Below, one piece after another: positions 1 through 8,433 of a stretch of DNA of 45,490 nucleotides. The stretch covers positions 50,528 through 96,017 of the forward strand of contig DIEU01000021.1 in NCBI GenBank assembly GCA_002418775.1. The letters run 5' to 3'. The position numbers and the translations under genes are program-made. The notes beneath the pieces are model-generated. The model had not been told where the DNA came from, did no database searches, and saw only the letters and a list, made by a program, of their open reading frames with translations. Position 1 is the stretch's first letter. Every line of letters begins with the position of its first letter. Source of the DNA: Firmicutes bacterium UBA5766 (GTDB lineage: Bacteria; Bacillota; Desulfotomaculia; Desulfotomaculales; Nap2-2B).

Positions 1-144
1 ATTGATATAAGGGTCAAGTTTTTGGATGGCAACTTTCAGGCCCCTGCTTTTTAAAAGGCAACCTAATGACGCGGCTGTAATTCCTTTGCCAAGCGAAGAA
101 ACAACTCCGCCGGTAATAAAAACAAATTTAGCTATTTTGCTCAC
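1..144 (-). CDS. pyrG: CTP synthase, N-terminal fragment (runs off the window)
   Basis: CTP synthase aminates UTP to CTP with glutamine and ATP in the cytosol. The visible 48 codons read leftwards and contain the diagnostic amidoligase N-terminus: FITGGVVSSLGKGI, then TAASLG, LLKSRGLKV and QKLDPYIN, which holds the P-loop-like nucleotide site. The rest lies outside the window. The only canonical start in reach is GTG at 144, seven bases after the argS stop. However, the Shine-Dalgarno stretch AAAGAGGTGAG runs straight through this GTG. The codon aligned with the family start is an ATA at 135-133. Identity is certain, the start is not. It is probably co-transcribed with argS. Confidence 0.9.
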   Translation of the reverse strand, partial: MSKIAKFVFITGGVVSSLGKGITAASLGCLLKSRGLKVAIQKLDPYIN

Positions 145-151
145 CTCTTTT

Positions 152-1840
152 TTACATGCGTTCAGGGGCTTGTATACCTAGAAGACGCATTCCGTTACGT
201 AAAACTATACGCGTTGCCTTGACGAGCAGTAACCTGGCGCAGGACAATTTTTCATCCGGGCTGATTACGCGATGGCTGTTGTAAAAACTGTGCAGGAGGC
301 CGGCGACTTCATGCAGATATCTGGTCAGCCTGTGGGGCGCAAGATCCCTGGCAGCCATTGAAACTTCTTCAGGAAAATCAGCCAGCCTCCGGGCAAGGAT
401 TAATTCAGTTTCTTCCTTTATCAAAATCAGATCATCTGCTCCGGGTAAAGGCAGTTTTTTCCCTGTTTCATCCAGCTGACGCAAAATGCTGCAAATCCTG
501 GCATGGGCATATTGAATATAATATACCGGGTTTTCGTTGGACTGAGCCCGGGCTAAATCGAGATCAAAGTCCAAATGGCTGTCCGCGCTGCGCATGACAA
601 AAAAGTAACGCGCCACATCGCGGCCAACTTCCTCAATTAACTCTTCCAAAGTCACATACTGGCCGGAGCGTTTGCTCATCCGGACGATCTCACCGCCGCG
701 GTATAAGCGGACTAACTGCATTATTATGACATGCAGGGCGTCGGGGTTATATCCCAAAGCTGCCATTGCGCCTTTCATCCGGGCGACATGTCCGTGATGG
801 TCCGCTCCCCAGATATTGATTATCCGATCGAAGCCGCGTTGGAATTTATTGAAGTGGTAGGCAATGTCAGTGGCGTAATACGTTGGCGCCCCATTGCTGC
901 GTAGAATTACTTCGTCTTTTTCCACGCCGAATTCCCTGGCTTTAAACCAGAGCGCTCCTTCATGCTCGTAAAGGAAACCCATTGAATTTAAGCGGTCGAC
1001 AATTTCCTTGACAATACCGCTATTATGCAGATCCTGTTCGGAAAACCATACATCATAAGATACCCCGAATGAAAGCAGGGTTTCTTTAATTACGGCAAGT
1101 TTTTCCTTCAAGGTATAATCTACAAGCTCGTTTATACGTTCCGCCTCGTCAGTGTCCAGAAAACTGTCCCCGTAAAGGTTGATGAAACCCTTTACTGTTT
1201 CAATGATATCTTCACCATGATAACCCTCGGCCGCAATTTCGGCCGGACGGCCTAAAAGCTGAAAATACCTTGCCTGAAGGGATTTCCCCAGCAACTCGAT
1301 CTGGTGGCCGGCGTCATTTATATAAAACTCCCTGGTTACCTGATAACCGCAAAAGCTTAGAATAGAAGCGATGCTGTCCCCAAGGGCAGCGCCGCGTGCA
1401 TTTCCCATATGCAGAAGTCCTGTAGGATTTGCGCTGACAAACTCCACCTGGATCTTGGCGCCCCCGCCAAAGTCCGTCCGGCCAAAGTTGTCTTCAAGGG
1501 TGACAATTTCCGGCAGTATTTCCAAAACCCATTTTGGATCAAGATAAAAGTTAATAAAACCAGGGCCTGCTATTTCTACTTTCTCAACAGGTAAACCCTG
1601 CAAATCAATGCAGCCCTTTAAAATTCCGGCTATTTTCCGAGGTGGTAAATGGACCTCTTTGGACAGCAGCATGGCCAGGTTGGTTGCAAAATCACCGTGG
1701 TCCTTTTCCCTGGGAACCTCAATAATAAAATCGGGTAATTCCGGCAACTCCTGAAAAATCCCCTGTTTGACAGCCTTTCCGGCCGCAAGTTTTAACGCGC
1801 CGACCAGGTTTTCTTTCATTTGGTCTACTGCACTGCTCAT
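152..1840 (-). CDS. argS: Arginyl-tRNA synthetase
   Basis: Class I aminoacyl-tRNA synthetase charging tRNA-Arg; 562 aa, normal for the family. The N-terminal Add-1 domain spans about residues 1-100. The HIGH signature appears as HMGN (144-147) inside SANPTGLLHMGNARG, and the KMSKS loop as RMSKR (387-391). The C-terminal helical anticodon-binding (DALR) domain ends in the typical LRNGMRLLGI. The ATG at 1840 follows a GGAGG box. It lies 27 bp downstream of the aminotransferase and immediately upstream of pyrG, so it appears to be a late gene of the lysine/dipicolinate transcription unit. No T-box fits in the short upstream gap. Confidence 0.97.
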   Translation of the reverse strand: MSSAVDQMKENLVGALKLAAGKAVKQGIFQELPELPDFIIEVPREKDHGDFATNLAMLLSKEVHLPPRKIAGILKGCIDLQGLPVEKVEIAGPGFINFYLDPKWVLEILPEIVTLEDNFGRTDFGGGAKIQVEFVSANPTGLLHMGNARGAALGDSIASILSFCGYQVTREFYINDAGHQIELLGKSLQARYFQLLGRPAEIAAEGYHGEDIIETVKGFINLYGDSFLDTDEAERINELVDYTLKEKLAVIKETLLSFGVSYDVWFSEQDLHNSGIVKEIVDRLNSMGFLYEHEGALWFKAREFGVEKDEVILRSNGAPTYYATDIAYHFNKFQRGFDRIINIWGADHHGHVARMKGAMAALGYNPDALHVIIMQLVRLYRGGEIVRMSKRSGQYVTLEELIEEVGRDVARYFFVMRSADSHLDFDLDLARAQSNENPVYYIQYAHARICSILRQLDETGKKLPLPGADDLILIKEETELILARRLADFPEEVSMAARDLAPHRLTRYLHEVAGLLHSFYNSHRVISPDEKLSCARLLLVKATRIVLRNGMRLLGIQAPERM

Positions 1841-1867
1841 TTAATGCTCCGGACCTCCAGCAATTCT

Positions 1868-3118
1868 TTAACCTGCAGCCTCTTTCGGACCGGGTGAGGT
1901 TTGCTCCGTATTCGTGACAGAGCTGAAAATCTTCCTGGGCCGCATACCGCGGGATTTGACAAACTTGGTCATACGACGGAAAGCCTGGCCTAAATCCTCC
2001 ATCGAAGCTGCGTAAGAACAGCGTACAAAACCCTCTCCGCAAGGGCCGAATGCATTGCCGGGAACTACGGCAACCTTTTCTTCCTGAAGCAACTGTGCGG
2101 CAAACTCCTCAGAAGAAAGGCCTGTTCCGCTTATGTCGGGAAAGGCGTAGAAGGCGCCGCCGGGCTCAAGGCAGGGAAGTCCTATATCCCGGAGGGCATG
2201 TATTACCAGCAAACGTCTCCTGTTGTATTCCCGGACCATTTTCTTCATTGCCGGACGGCCGTTTTTAAGGGCCTCAATAGCAGCCATTTGTGCTGTAATT
2301 GGGGCGCAAAGCATTGTATACTGGTGAATTTTTGTCATATAACCGATAAAATCCGGATTTCCCGCTGCGTACCCCAACCTCCACCCGGTCATTGCATAGG
2401 ATTTTGAGAAACCGTTCAGCAGGATGGTACGTTCCTGCATACCGGGGAGAGCCGCAAAACAGGTATGCTCACCGACGTAAGTAAGATTCTCATAAATATC
2501 ATCAGCTATTACAACCAGGTTATGCCTTTCAGCAACTTCCGCAATCCCGGTCAGGGTTTTTCTATCCATAACCGCGCCGGTGGGGTTATTCGGGTAGCAT
2601 AGAATCAGCGCCTTGGTCCTGGGCGTGATGGCAGATTCAACCTGATCCGCGCTGATCCGGAAATTGCCCTCAAGTGTTGTCGGCAGGCTTACTACTCCGC
2701 CGCCGGCAAGAGTAATACAGGGGGCATAGGAAACATAAGAAGGTTCTGGAACGAGGACTTCATCTCCGGGTGAAATAAGAGCGCGTATTGCCAGATCCAG
2801 CGCTTCGCTGACTCCGACAGTCGCCAGGATCTCATTTTGGGGGTTATATTTCAAACCGGTACGGGAGAGTTCCTGTGCTATCGCCTGCCTCAACTCCAGA
2901 AGGCCGTAATTGGAAGTATACATGGTATAACCTTTTTCCAGAGAATAAATGCATGCTTCACGAATATGCCAGGGTGTGACAAAATCAGGTTCTCCAACCC
3001 CCAGGGAAATTACGCCGGGCGTTTCGACTACCAAATCAAAAAACTTTCTTATTCCCGACCAGGGTATTGTCCTTACTACCGGGTTGATAAAATCGTCCCA
3101 TGAGGTGTTCGTGTTCAT
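1868..3118 (-). CDS. Class I/II PLP-dependent aminotransferase (PatA/aspartate aminotransferase-like)
   Basis: Fold-type I PLP aminotransferase of 416 aa. Visible motifs are the substrate loop GVGEPDF (about 41-47), NNPTG (177-181), the cofactor-contacting ADDIY (205-209) and the Schiff-base lysine K239 in SKSYAMTGWRLGY. A tail of about 30 residues after the fold is polar and poorly conserved in look. The ATG overlaps the regulator stop codon (ATGA), so the two are translationally coupled. Substrate cannot be read from sequence. Because it lies in the lysine operon and no dapL/patA homologue is otherwise in the window, a role in the diaminopimelate branch (N-acetyl-LL-DAP or similar) is a reasonable inference. 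Generic aspartate or aromatic transamination is the alternative. Confidence 0.88.
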   Translation of the reverse strand: MNTNTSWDDFINPVVRTIPWSGIRKFFDLVVETPGVISLGVGEPDFVTPWHIREACIYSLEKGYTMYTSNYGLLELRQAIAQELSRTGLKYNPQNEILATVGVSEALDLAIRALISPGDEVLVPEPSYVSYAPCITLAGGGVVSLPTTLEGNFRISADQVESAITPRTKALILCYPNNPTGAVMDRKTLTGIAEVAERHNLVVIADDIYENLTYVGEHTCFAALPGMQERTILLNGFSKSYAMTGWRLGYAAGNPDFIGYMTKIHQYTMLCAPITAQMAAIEALKNGRPAMKKMVREYNRRRLLVIHALRDIGLPCLEPGGAFYAFPDISGTGLSSEEFAAQLLQEEKVAVVPGNAFGPCGEGFVRCSYAASMEDLGQAFRRMTKFVKSRGMRPRKIFSSVTNTEQTSPGPKEAAG

Positions 3119-3594
3119 GGAGAAACTAATAACCTCCTGTCTTTTTCAACATCTTCCAAAACGACACCGTCTTGTTTGTATGTTTTTAAAATAAAGTGCG
3201 TCATTGTACTTAGAACCCCTTCAATTGTCGCCAGCTTGGTAGAAACGAAATGGCTGACTTCACGCATGTTCTTCCCTTCGACAAACACCGCCAGGTCGTA
3301 GTCACCCGACATAAGGTGAACACTTCTAACCTGGGGAAAACGGTAGATGCGCTCTGCTACAGTGTCAAAACCCTTATCTCTCTGGGGAGCCACGCGTACT
3401 TCGATCATGGCGAGCACTTTCTCCTCCCCGGCCTTCTCCCAATTGACAAGGGCGATATATTTCAAGATAACCTTGTTACTTTCCAGTTCCTTGATAACCT
3501 CTTGTACTTCCGACTTTTCCTTGTTTAACATAATGGCTATATCCGCTGCAGAGAGTCTTGCGTCAGATTCCAGTATCTCAAGCACTTCTTTCAA
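3115..3594 (-). CDS. Lrp/AsnC-family transcriptional regulator
   Basis: 159-aa feast/famine regulator. Residues 1-55 form the AsnC-type winged HTH (KEVLEILESDARLSAADIA, then EVIKELE). About 65-140 is the RAM/AsnC effector domain, with VRSVHLMSGDYDLAVFVEG as the usual ligand-binding loop around the conserved G-D-Y-D. Start is TTG at 3594, nine bases after AAGGAGG; no better ATG exists. The stop overlaps the aminotransferase start by four bases. Such regulators sense amino acids, and linkage to an aminotransferase and lysine genes suggests local control, which is inference. No operator could be identified. Confidence 0.9.
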   Translation of the reverse strand: MKEVLEILESDARLSAADIAIMLNKEKSEVQEVIKELESNKVILKYIALVNWEKAGEEKVLAMIEVRVAPQRDKGFDTVAERIYRFPQVRSVHLMSGDYDLAVFVEGKNMREVSHFVSTKLATIEGVLSTMTHFILKTYKQDGVVLEDVEKDRRLLVSP

Positions 3595-3645
3595 AAATTA
3601 AAACCTCCTTTACCACCTTTTGGATACAGTCAACAACCTGATCAT

Positions 3646-4530
3646 CTAGAACATCCTGACCTGGCCAAGCATTTTCTTAATACTTTCTTTCTCTTCAGGC
3701 GTAGCTTCCACAAGGGGAAGCCGCGGCGGCCCGACCTGCCACCCGAGCATATTTAAGGCCGCTTTAACCGGAACCGGATTTGAGGTAATAAAAAGGCCGC
3801 TGAAAACAGGATAAAGCTCCAGGTGTATCTGGTTGGCCAGAGTTACGTTGCCGGCCAGAAAGGCGTTGACCATTTCTTTTAACCTGGGACCTACTATGTG
3901 GGAAGCCACGCTGATCACTCCCTTTGATCCCAGTGAAAGCATGGGTAATGTCAGTGAATCATCACCGCTGTAGATAGCAAAATAATCAGGAAGTCTCCTG
4001 CGCAATTCGCTGACCTGATCCATACTTGAACAGGCCTCTTTCAGAGCTACAATATTAGGTATTTCCGCCAACTGCGCTACGGTTGCAGGCGCAAGGCCGA
4101 TTACCGATCGCCCTGGAATATCATAAAGCATAACCGGCAGGTTAGTAGAGCAGGCTATAGATTTAAAATGCTGGTAAAGACCTTCCTGGGAAGGCTTATT
4201 GTAATAAGGGGTTACCAGGAGCAGGCCGTCTACGCCCAGCTTTTCAGCTGACTGGGTCAGGCTGATACTTCCGGCTGTATCATAGCTGCCCGTAGAGGCA
4301 ATGACAGTTGCCTCACCGCCTATTTCTTCAACTACAATACGGAACAGCTCTAATTTTTCTTCCTTGGTCAAAGTAGGTGACTCTCCGGTAGTTCCGCAAA
4401 TAACCAAACCGTCAGAACCCGATTGAACCAGGTGGCGGGCTAATTTTTTTGCCAGGTCATAATTTACCGTAAGGTCTTTGTCAAACGGTGTCACCATAGC
4501 TGTTATAACCCGCCCAAAATCAGTAGCCAA
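3646..4530 (-). CDS. dapA: 4-hydroxy-tetrahydrodipicolinate synthase
   Basis: Condenses pyruvate with aspartate semialdehyde, the first committed step of lysine/DAP and dipicolinate synthesis. TIM-barrel aldolase of 294 aa from the chosen start. Motifs: GTTGESPT (pyruvate carboxylate binding), PYYNKPSQEG, YDIPGRS with the catalytic tyrosine (about 136), and the Schiff-base lysine (about 164) in VALKEA. A GTG nine bases further upstream (4539) is part of the Shine-Dalgarno AAAGAGGTG. TTG at 4530 gives six-base spacing and the family-length N-terminus, so I chose it. It follows dapG by 50 bp, as in Bacillus. Confidence 0.94.
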   Translation of the reverse strand: MATDFGRVITAMVTPFDKDLTVNYDLAKKLARHLVQSGSDGLVICGTTGESPTLTKEEKLELFRIVVEEIGGEATVIASTGSYDTAGSISLTQSAEKLGVDGLLLVTPYYNKPSQEGLYQHFKSIACSTNLPVMLYDIPGRSVIGLAPATVAQLAEIPNIVALKEACSSMDQVSELRRRLPDYFAIYSGDDSLTLPMLSLGSKGVISVASHIVGPRLKEMVNAFLAGNVTLANQIHLELYPVFSGLFITSNPVPVKAALNMLGWQVGPPRLPLVEATPEEKESIKKMLGQVRMF

Positions 4531-4580
4531 TTTTTTCACCTCTTTAATTACATAAACTTAAATAAACTTTTCAAGCTGGC

Positions 4581-5807
4581 TTAACTTTGTAAAAACCGGC
4601 GGTGCAAAGCACGGACCGCCCTCTCCATGTCTTCCCTTCCTACAAGCACCCAGATGGTAGTATTTGAGTCATTCGACTGCAGAATTTGAATATCCTCTCT
4701 TGTCAACGTTTCAACAATACCTGCCATGACGCCGGGAACACCGTTCATGCCTCCGCCTACCGCCGCAATTTTAGCGCAGTTCTGGCTGATTTCCGGCGCA
4801 AATCCCTCATTTTCCAAAACTTCAGCAGCTTTTTTCCCGAATTGCTCTCTGACTGTAAAAACTACCCTGTCAGGGTATACATTGATAAAATCAAGACTGA
4901 TTCCGGCTAAAGCCAGGCTTTTAAAAAGACGGCGCTGATTGGAAAGGTTTTCTTTAGATCCCTCGTCCATTTGCACCTTATATTGTATTATGCCCGGTAT
5001 CTGCGTTATACCGGTAATTGCACGGTCTCTCGTTATATCTATGGTTCCCTTGTAAACTTCATGGGAAGTAGTCACAAGTGTTCCGGGAGCATCGCTTAAA
5101 GTTGACCTTACCCGCATAGGAATGTTTTTTTGCATGCTGATTTCCACAGCCCGCGGATGAATAACCTTGGCCCCTTCATAGGCCAGTTGGCAGATCTCGT
5201 CGTAGGTTACGCTTTCCAAAGGAAACGCATCTTCAACTATCCGCGGATCTGCGGTCATAATTCCTTCAACATCAGTATAGATGTCTATGCAGGCGGCATT
5301 TAACGCAACACCAAGGGCAGCCGCCGTCGTATCGCTTCCGCCCCTTCCCAGTGTAGTGATTTGGCCTTCCTCTGTAACACCCTGGAACCCCGCAACGATA
5401 ACTATCTTGCCTTCCTTCGCATATCTCAGGATCATTTCCGGTTTAACTTTGCTGATCCTGGCCTCGCTATAATTTTCATCGGTAATTATTCCTGCCTGCG
5501 CGCCGGTTAAAAACACGGCGGGATATCCCGCCTGTTGGAGTGTGGCTGTCATGACTACTCCGGAGATTATCTCACCGCAGGACATCAGCAAATCCAACTC
5601 CCGGACAGTAGTATCATGATAAGCGTGCCTGGCAAGGTTAATTAATGTATCCGTAGCATAAGGATCGCCCTTCCTTCCCATAGCTGAAACAACAACTACC
5701 GGAGTATACCCTTCCTCCATAGCGGACAGAATTCTATTAACCACTTCTTTACGCATCTCAGGTGTAGCAACAGAGGTGCCGCCAAATTTCTGTATTAGAA
5801 ACTTCAT
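4581..5807 (-). CDS. dapG: Aspartokinase (DapG-type, ACT-regulated)
   Basis: Phosphorylates aspartate, the entry to the lysine, DAP, threonine and methionine pathways. 408 aa, matching Bacillus DapG. The kinase domain starts with KFGGTSV (residues 7-13) and contains GRGGSDTTAAALG. Two C-terminal ACT domains (from about 265) provide allosteric feedback, with the IPGIIQYKV and GGGMNGVPGVMAGI stretches typical of this group. Gene order asd-dapG-dapA is the same as the B. subtilis dipicolinate operon, where DapG is the diaminopimelate-inhibited isozyme. The effector here is inferred, not visible. The ribosome binding site lies inside a 7-bp tandem repeat. Confidence 0.93.
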   Translation of the reverse strand: MKFLIQKFGGTSVATPEMRKEVVNRILSAMEEGYTPVVVVSAMGRKGDPYATDTLINLARHAYHDTTVRELDLLMSCGEIISGVVMTATLQQAGYPAVFLTGAQAGIITDENYSEARISKVKPEMILRYAKEGKIVIVAGFQGVTEEGQITTLGRGGSDTTAAALGVALNAACIDIYTDVEGIMTADPRIVEDAFPLESVTYDEICQLAYEGAKVIHPRAVEISMQKNIPMRVRSTLSDAPGTLVTTSHEVYKGTIDITRDRAITGITQIPGIIQYKVQMDEGSKENLSNQRRLFKSLALAGISLDFINVYPDRVVFTVREQFGKKAAEVLENEGFAPEISQNCAKIAAVGGGMNGVPGVMAGIVETLTREDIQILQSNDSNTTIWVLVGREDMERAVRALHRRFLQS

Positions 5808-5834
5808 TCTCCTATCTCCTATCTCCTATCTCCT
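5808..5834 (-). repeat. 7-bp tandem repeat of Shine-Dalgarno units before dapG
   Basis: On the minus strand GGAGATA is repeated three times and followed by GGAGA directly before the dapG ATG, so four potential SD cores are stacked. The asd stop codon (TAG) falls inside the first unit. The SD closest to the ATG is too near (about 1-2 bases), so ribosomes would have to use the penultimate unit. Copy-number change by replication slippage could alter dapG translation without touching either protein. Confidence 0.85.
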
Positions 5835-6845
5835 TTTAAGACAGCCATATTTGATAACTAGTTCTGCTATTTGGATAGCGTTAGTAGCGGCGCCTTTTCT
5901 GATCTGATCGGAAGAAACCCACAGATTCAGTCCGTTTGGTATAGAATTGTCTTCTCTGATGCGCCCGACAAAAACCTCATCACGGTTGGAACTGTACAGA
6001 GGCATAGGGTATTCCTTTTTAGAAGGATCGTCTAAAACTACAACTCCGGGAAATTCGGCTAAAATCTCCCGTGCCCGTTCGGCGGTCAGTTTTTTTACTG
6101 TCTCAACATTGACTGACTCGGAATGACTTCTGATAACAGGAACGCGTATTGTTGTCGCCGTTATTGCGATGTTTGAATCATGCATGATTTTTTGTGTTTC
6201 ATAAACCATTTTCCATTCTTCCTTAGTGTAGCCCAGATCCTGAAAAACATCAATGTGCGGAATCAGGTTGAAAGCAATCTGGTAAGGGAAGACAACCGGC
6301 GGGTACCCGGCGCCCTGGACAATAGCCTTTGTCTGCTGGAAAAGTTCCTCCATCGCCTCCGCGCCGGCGCCGGACGCCGCTTGATAGGTAGAGACCACTA
6401 CCCGCTTAATGCCCGCCTCATCGTAGATAGGCTTTAAAGGAAGAACCATAATTATGGTAGAACAATTTGGGTTGGCAATAATACCTTTGTGCCACTTTAC
6501 ATCTTCAGGATTAATTTCAGGAACAACCAGGGGAACTTCCGGGTCCATGCGAAAGTTACTGCTGTTGTCAACAACCACGCAATTACGTTCCACGGCTGCC
6601 GGCCCGAATTGCAGGCTGGCCGCTCCTCCTGCAAAAAGAGCCACATCCATTCCAGTAAATGAATCAGCAGTTGTCTCCTCTACCTGAAAGCTGTTCCCAC
6701 GGAAAACCATTTCTTTTCCCGCCGATCTCGTAGTAGCGCATAACTTGATTTGATCAACAGGAAAATTCCGTTCCTCCAAAATCTTTAAAATTTCTTGTCC
6801 CACTGCTCCAGGCGCTCCGACTACAACTACATTATACCCTTCCAT
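5826..6845 (-). CDS. asd: Aspartate-semialdehyde dehydrogenase
   Basis: Reduces beta-aspartyl phosphate to aspartate semialdehyde with NADPH. 339 aa, normal length. The N-terminal Rossmann motif is GAPGAVG (residues 10-16; many homologues have GATGAVG). The catalytic cysteine C128 sits in ANPNCSTI, and the later RVPVIRSHSESVNVE stretch carries the active-site histidine region. Start ATG at 6845 follows AGGAGG at good spacing. It lies 9 bp after dpaB and supplies the substrate for DapA, and thereby for both lysine/DAP and spore dipicolinate. Confidence 0.96.
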   Translation of the reverse strand: MEGYNVVVVGAPGAVGQEILKILEERNFPVDQIKLCATTRSAGKEMVFRGNSFQVEETTADSFTGMDVALFAGGAASLQFGPAAVERNCVVVDNSSNFRMDPEVPLVVPEINPEDVKWHKGIIANPNCSTIIMVLPLKPIYDEAGIKRVVVSTYQAASGAGAEAMEELFQQTKAIVQGAGYPPVVFPYQIAFNLIPHIDVFQDLGYTKEEWKMVYETQKIMHDSNIAITATTIRVPVIRSHSESVNVETVKKLTAERAREILAEFPGVVVLDDPSKKEYPMPLYSSNRDEVFVGRIREDNSIPNGLNLWVSSDQIRKGAATNAIQIAELVIKYGCLKRR

Positions 6846-6854
6846 GCTAACCTC

Positions 6855-7439
6855 CTAAAACGTAATTAATAATGGTTGAATTTGTTTTCCCTGTAATGCC
6901 ATATAAACTGTATCTGCAATCAGGCTCATCTTTGCAATCAGGGAATTCGGTTTATTCTCCGGATTGTCCTGTCCAAAGGGAACCATAAACATGTTTTTGG
7001 TATTCATCAGCGTCCCGATATTCTTGGCGTTCATACCCAGGCCGTCATTCGTTGAAATAGCCAGCGCTACCGGCTTATCATTCCTCAAGGTTGCCTTTAC
7101 AGCCATTAATACCGGACCGTCAACAATGCCGTTGGCTAGTTTTGCCAATGTATTCCCCGTGCACGGCGCCACAACCATTATATCCAATAAAGATTCTGGT
7201 CCGATGGGTTCTGCTTCTGCAATGGCGCTAATAGCAGCGTTGCCAGTAATTTCCTGTAAGGCTTCCTTCCATTTGGCCGGTGATCCATATCTCGAATATG
7301 TCTCGTTAACTGCCTGACTGATCACCGGAAAAACAGCCGCACCTTCATCTACTAAAGTTTGTATATATGATATTACCTCTACCAAAGTACAATGAGAACC
7401 AGTCAGAGAAAACCCGACCCGCACACCCTGTAAGCGCAT
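6855..7439 (-). CDS. dpaB: Dipicolinate synthase subunit B
   Basis: Flavoprotein-like subunit of the enzyme that makes dipicolinic acid from dihydrodipicolinate in the sporulating mother cell (SpoVFB). 194 aa from ATG 7439. The sequence carries the family pattern GFSLTGSHCT, then VAPCTGNTLAKLANGI, VKATLRNDKPV, ISTNDGLG and FVPFGQD-like residues (MVPFGQDNPENKPNS). A further-upstream TTG (7457) is disfavoured because GGGGGTG with six-base spacing points to 7439. It directly follows dpaA. Its presence is the strongest evidence that the organism forms endospores. Confidence 0.95.
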   Translation of the reverse strand: MRLQGVRVGFSLTGSHCTLVEVISYIQTLVDEGAAVFPVISQAVNETYSRYGSPAKWKEALQEITGNAAISAIAEAEPIGPESLLDIMVVAPCTGNTLAKLANGIVDGPVLMAVKATLRNDKPVALAISTNDGLGMNAKNIGTLMNTKNMFMVPFGQDNPENKPNSLIAKMSLIADTVYMALQGKQIQPLLITF

Positions 7440-7472
7440 TTTATGCACCCCCGGCAAGCTTTTGAGTCAGGT

Positions 7473-8357
7473 TCAAGGGGCTAGTTTACTGGCTATCAGC
7501 CTGGGGAGAACATCGGCAAGTATTTTACCGGCAGTTTTAGGGGCTACTTTCCCGGGCAATCCCGGCGCCAGCGCAGCTTCTATCCCAAGCTGGCGGGCTG
7601 CTTCAAAATCTGTTCCACCGGGAAACGAAGCGAGATCAACGATGAGTACTCCCTCACGTACTTTTTTCAATAATTGCTCATCCAGCACCAGATAAGGAAT
7701 AGTGTTGAAAATCAATTCCGCCTGCCCAATCAATTCCGGTAGTTCGTTAAAATTGCAGGCAGCGCAGTTCATTTCGACAGCTCTTGCTCTCTGGGCGGGA
7801 TTGCGGGCAGCTACTGTTGTCCTGGACCCTAAGACAGTAAGCATACGGGCCAGTGTAATTCCTGTACGTCCAAAACCCAGAACAAAACTTCTGGCGCCGT
7901 GAATTGTAGTAGGAAGTTTTTCCATGGCTATTTGAATTGCTCCCTCTGCGGAAGGTATGGAATTTAAGATCGCCACTTCGTCAAGGTTAAGCAGTTCAAT
8001 TAATTGTAAACCATGTCTGGCAACCATATCTTTCAATATCGGCCTGGCTGTTCCTACGAAAAGTAATACCCCTGGGGGCAAACCGGCAAGAACTTCTTCC
8101 GAAAGTATTAAAGTCTTAGTTGAACAGGGAGAATAGATTTCCCGGGAGTCGTTGATTCCAGGGACCGGCAGTACAATTACCTGTACGCCATTCAAGGCTT
8201 CATCCAAATCCTCGCAAAGGCTGATATTTTCACCCTGCGCCGAAAGCCCTGCTACACTTACCGCGTAACCAGATTCGGCAAGTTTCTTTGCAAGAAAAGC
8301 CTCTCTTTGATCGCCGCCTAAAACAGCTATCTTTAAACCCTTTTGGCTTGAAGTCAT
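7473..8357 (-). CDS. dpaA: Dipicolinate synthase subunit A
   Basis: NAD(P)-binding subunit of dipicolinate synthase (SpoVFA). About 294 aa. The N-terminal KIAVLGGDQRE and central FVLGFGRTGITLARML are two Rossmann glycine motifs, and the second half resembles D-isomer dehydrogenase/S-adenosylhomocysteinase-type NAD domains (VLIVDLASFPGGTDF near the C-terminus). The ATG at 8357 is preferred over GTG 8366 because AAGAGGTG overlaps the GTG and is correctly spaced from the ATG. A 76-bp gap separates it from dapB and contains a sigma-K-like promoter, which fits mother-cell expression. Confidence 0.94.
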   Translation of the reverse strand: MTSSQKGLKIAVLGGDQREAFLAKKLAESGYAVSVAGLSAQGENISLCEDLDEALNGVQVIVLPVPGINDSREIYSPCSTKTLILSEEVLAGLPPGVLLFVGTARPILKDMVARHGLQLIELLNLDEVAILNSIPSAEGAIQIAMEKLPTTIHGARSFVLGFGRTGITLARMLTVLGSRTTVAARNPAQRARAVEMNCAACNFNELPELIGQAELIFNTIPYLVLDEQLLKKVREGVLIVDLASFPGGTDFEAARQLGIEAALAPGLPGKVAPKTAGKILADVLPRLIASKLAP

Positions 8358-8403
8358 AAAGGCCACCTCTTACCTGCCTCAATAAAGTTGCATTATTTAA
8401 CTT

Positions 8404-8432
8404 CATAATATGTTTTGCCAAAAGGGGAGGTG
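8404..8432 (-). promoter_or_regulatory. Candidate sigma-K promoter of the dpaA operon
   Basis: Reading leftwards from just after the dapB stop: CACC (8432-8429), 16 bases, then CATATTATG (8412-8404). The published sigma-K consensus is mACm, 16-17 bp, CATAnnnTA; only the last base differs. The B. subtilis dpa operon is sigma-K dependent, so position and sequence agree. The match is by eye and not statistically tested. Confidence 0.55.
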
Positions 8433-8433
8433 C

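Noticed and set aside
6964..7317. 117-codon plus-strand open frame
   Set aside because: Antisense to dpaB; no SD and no motif.
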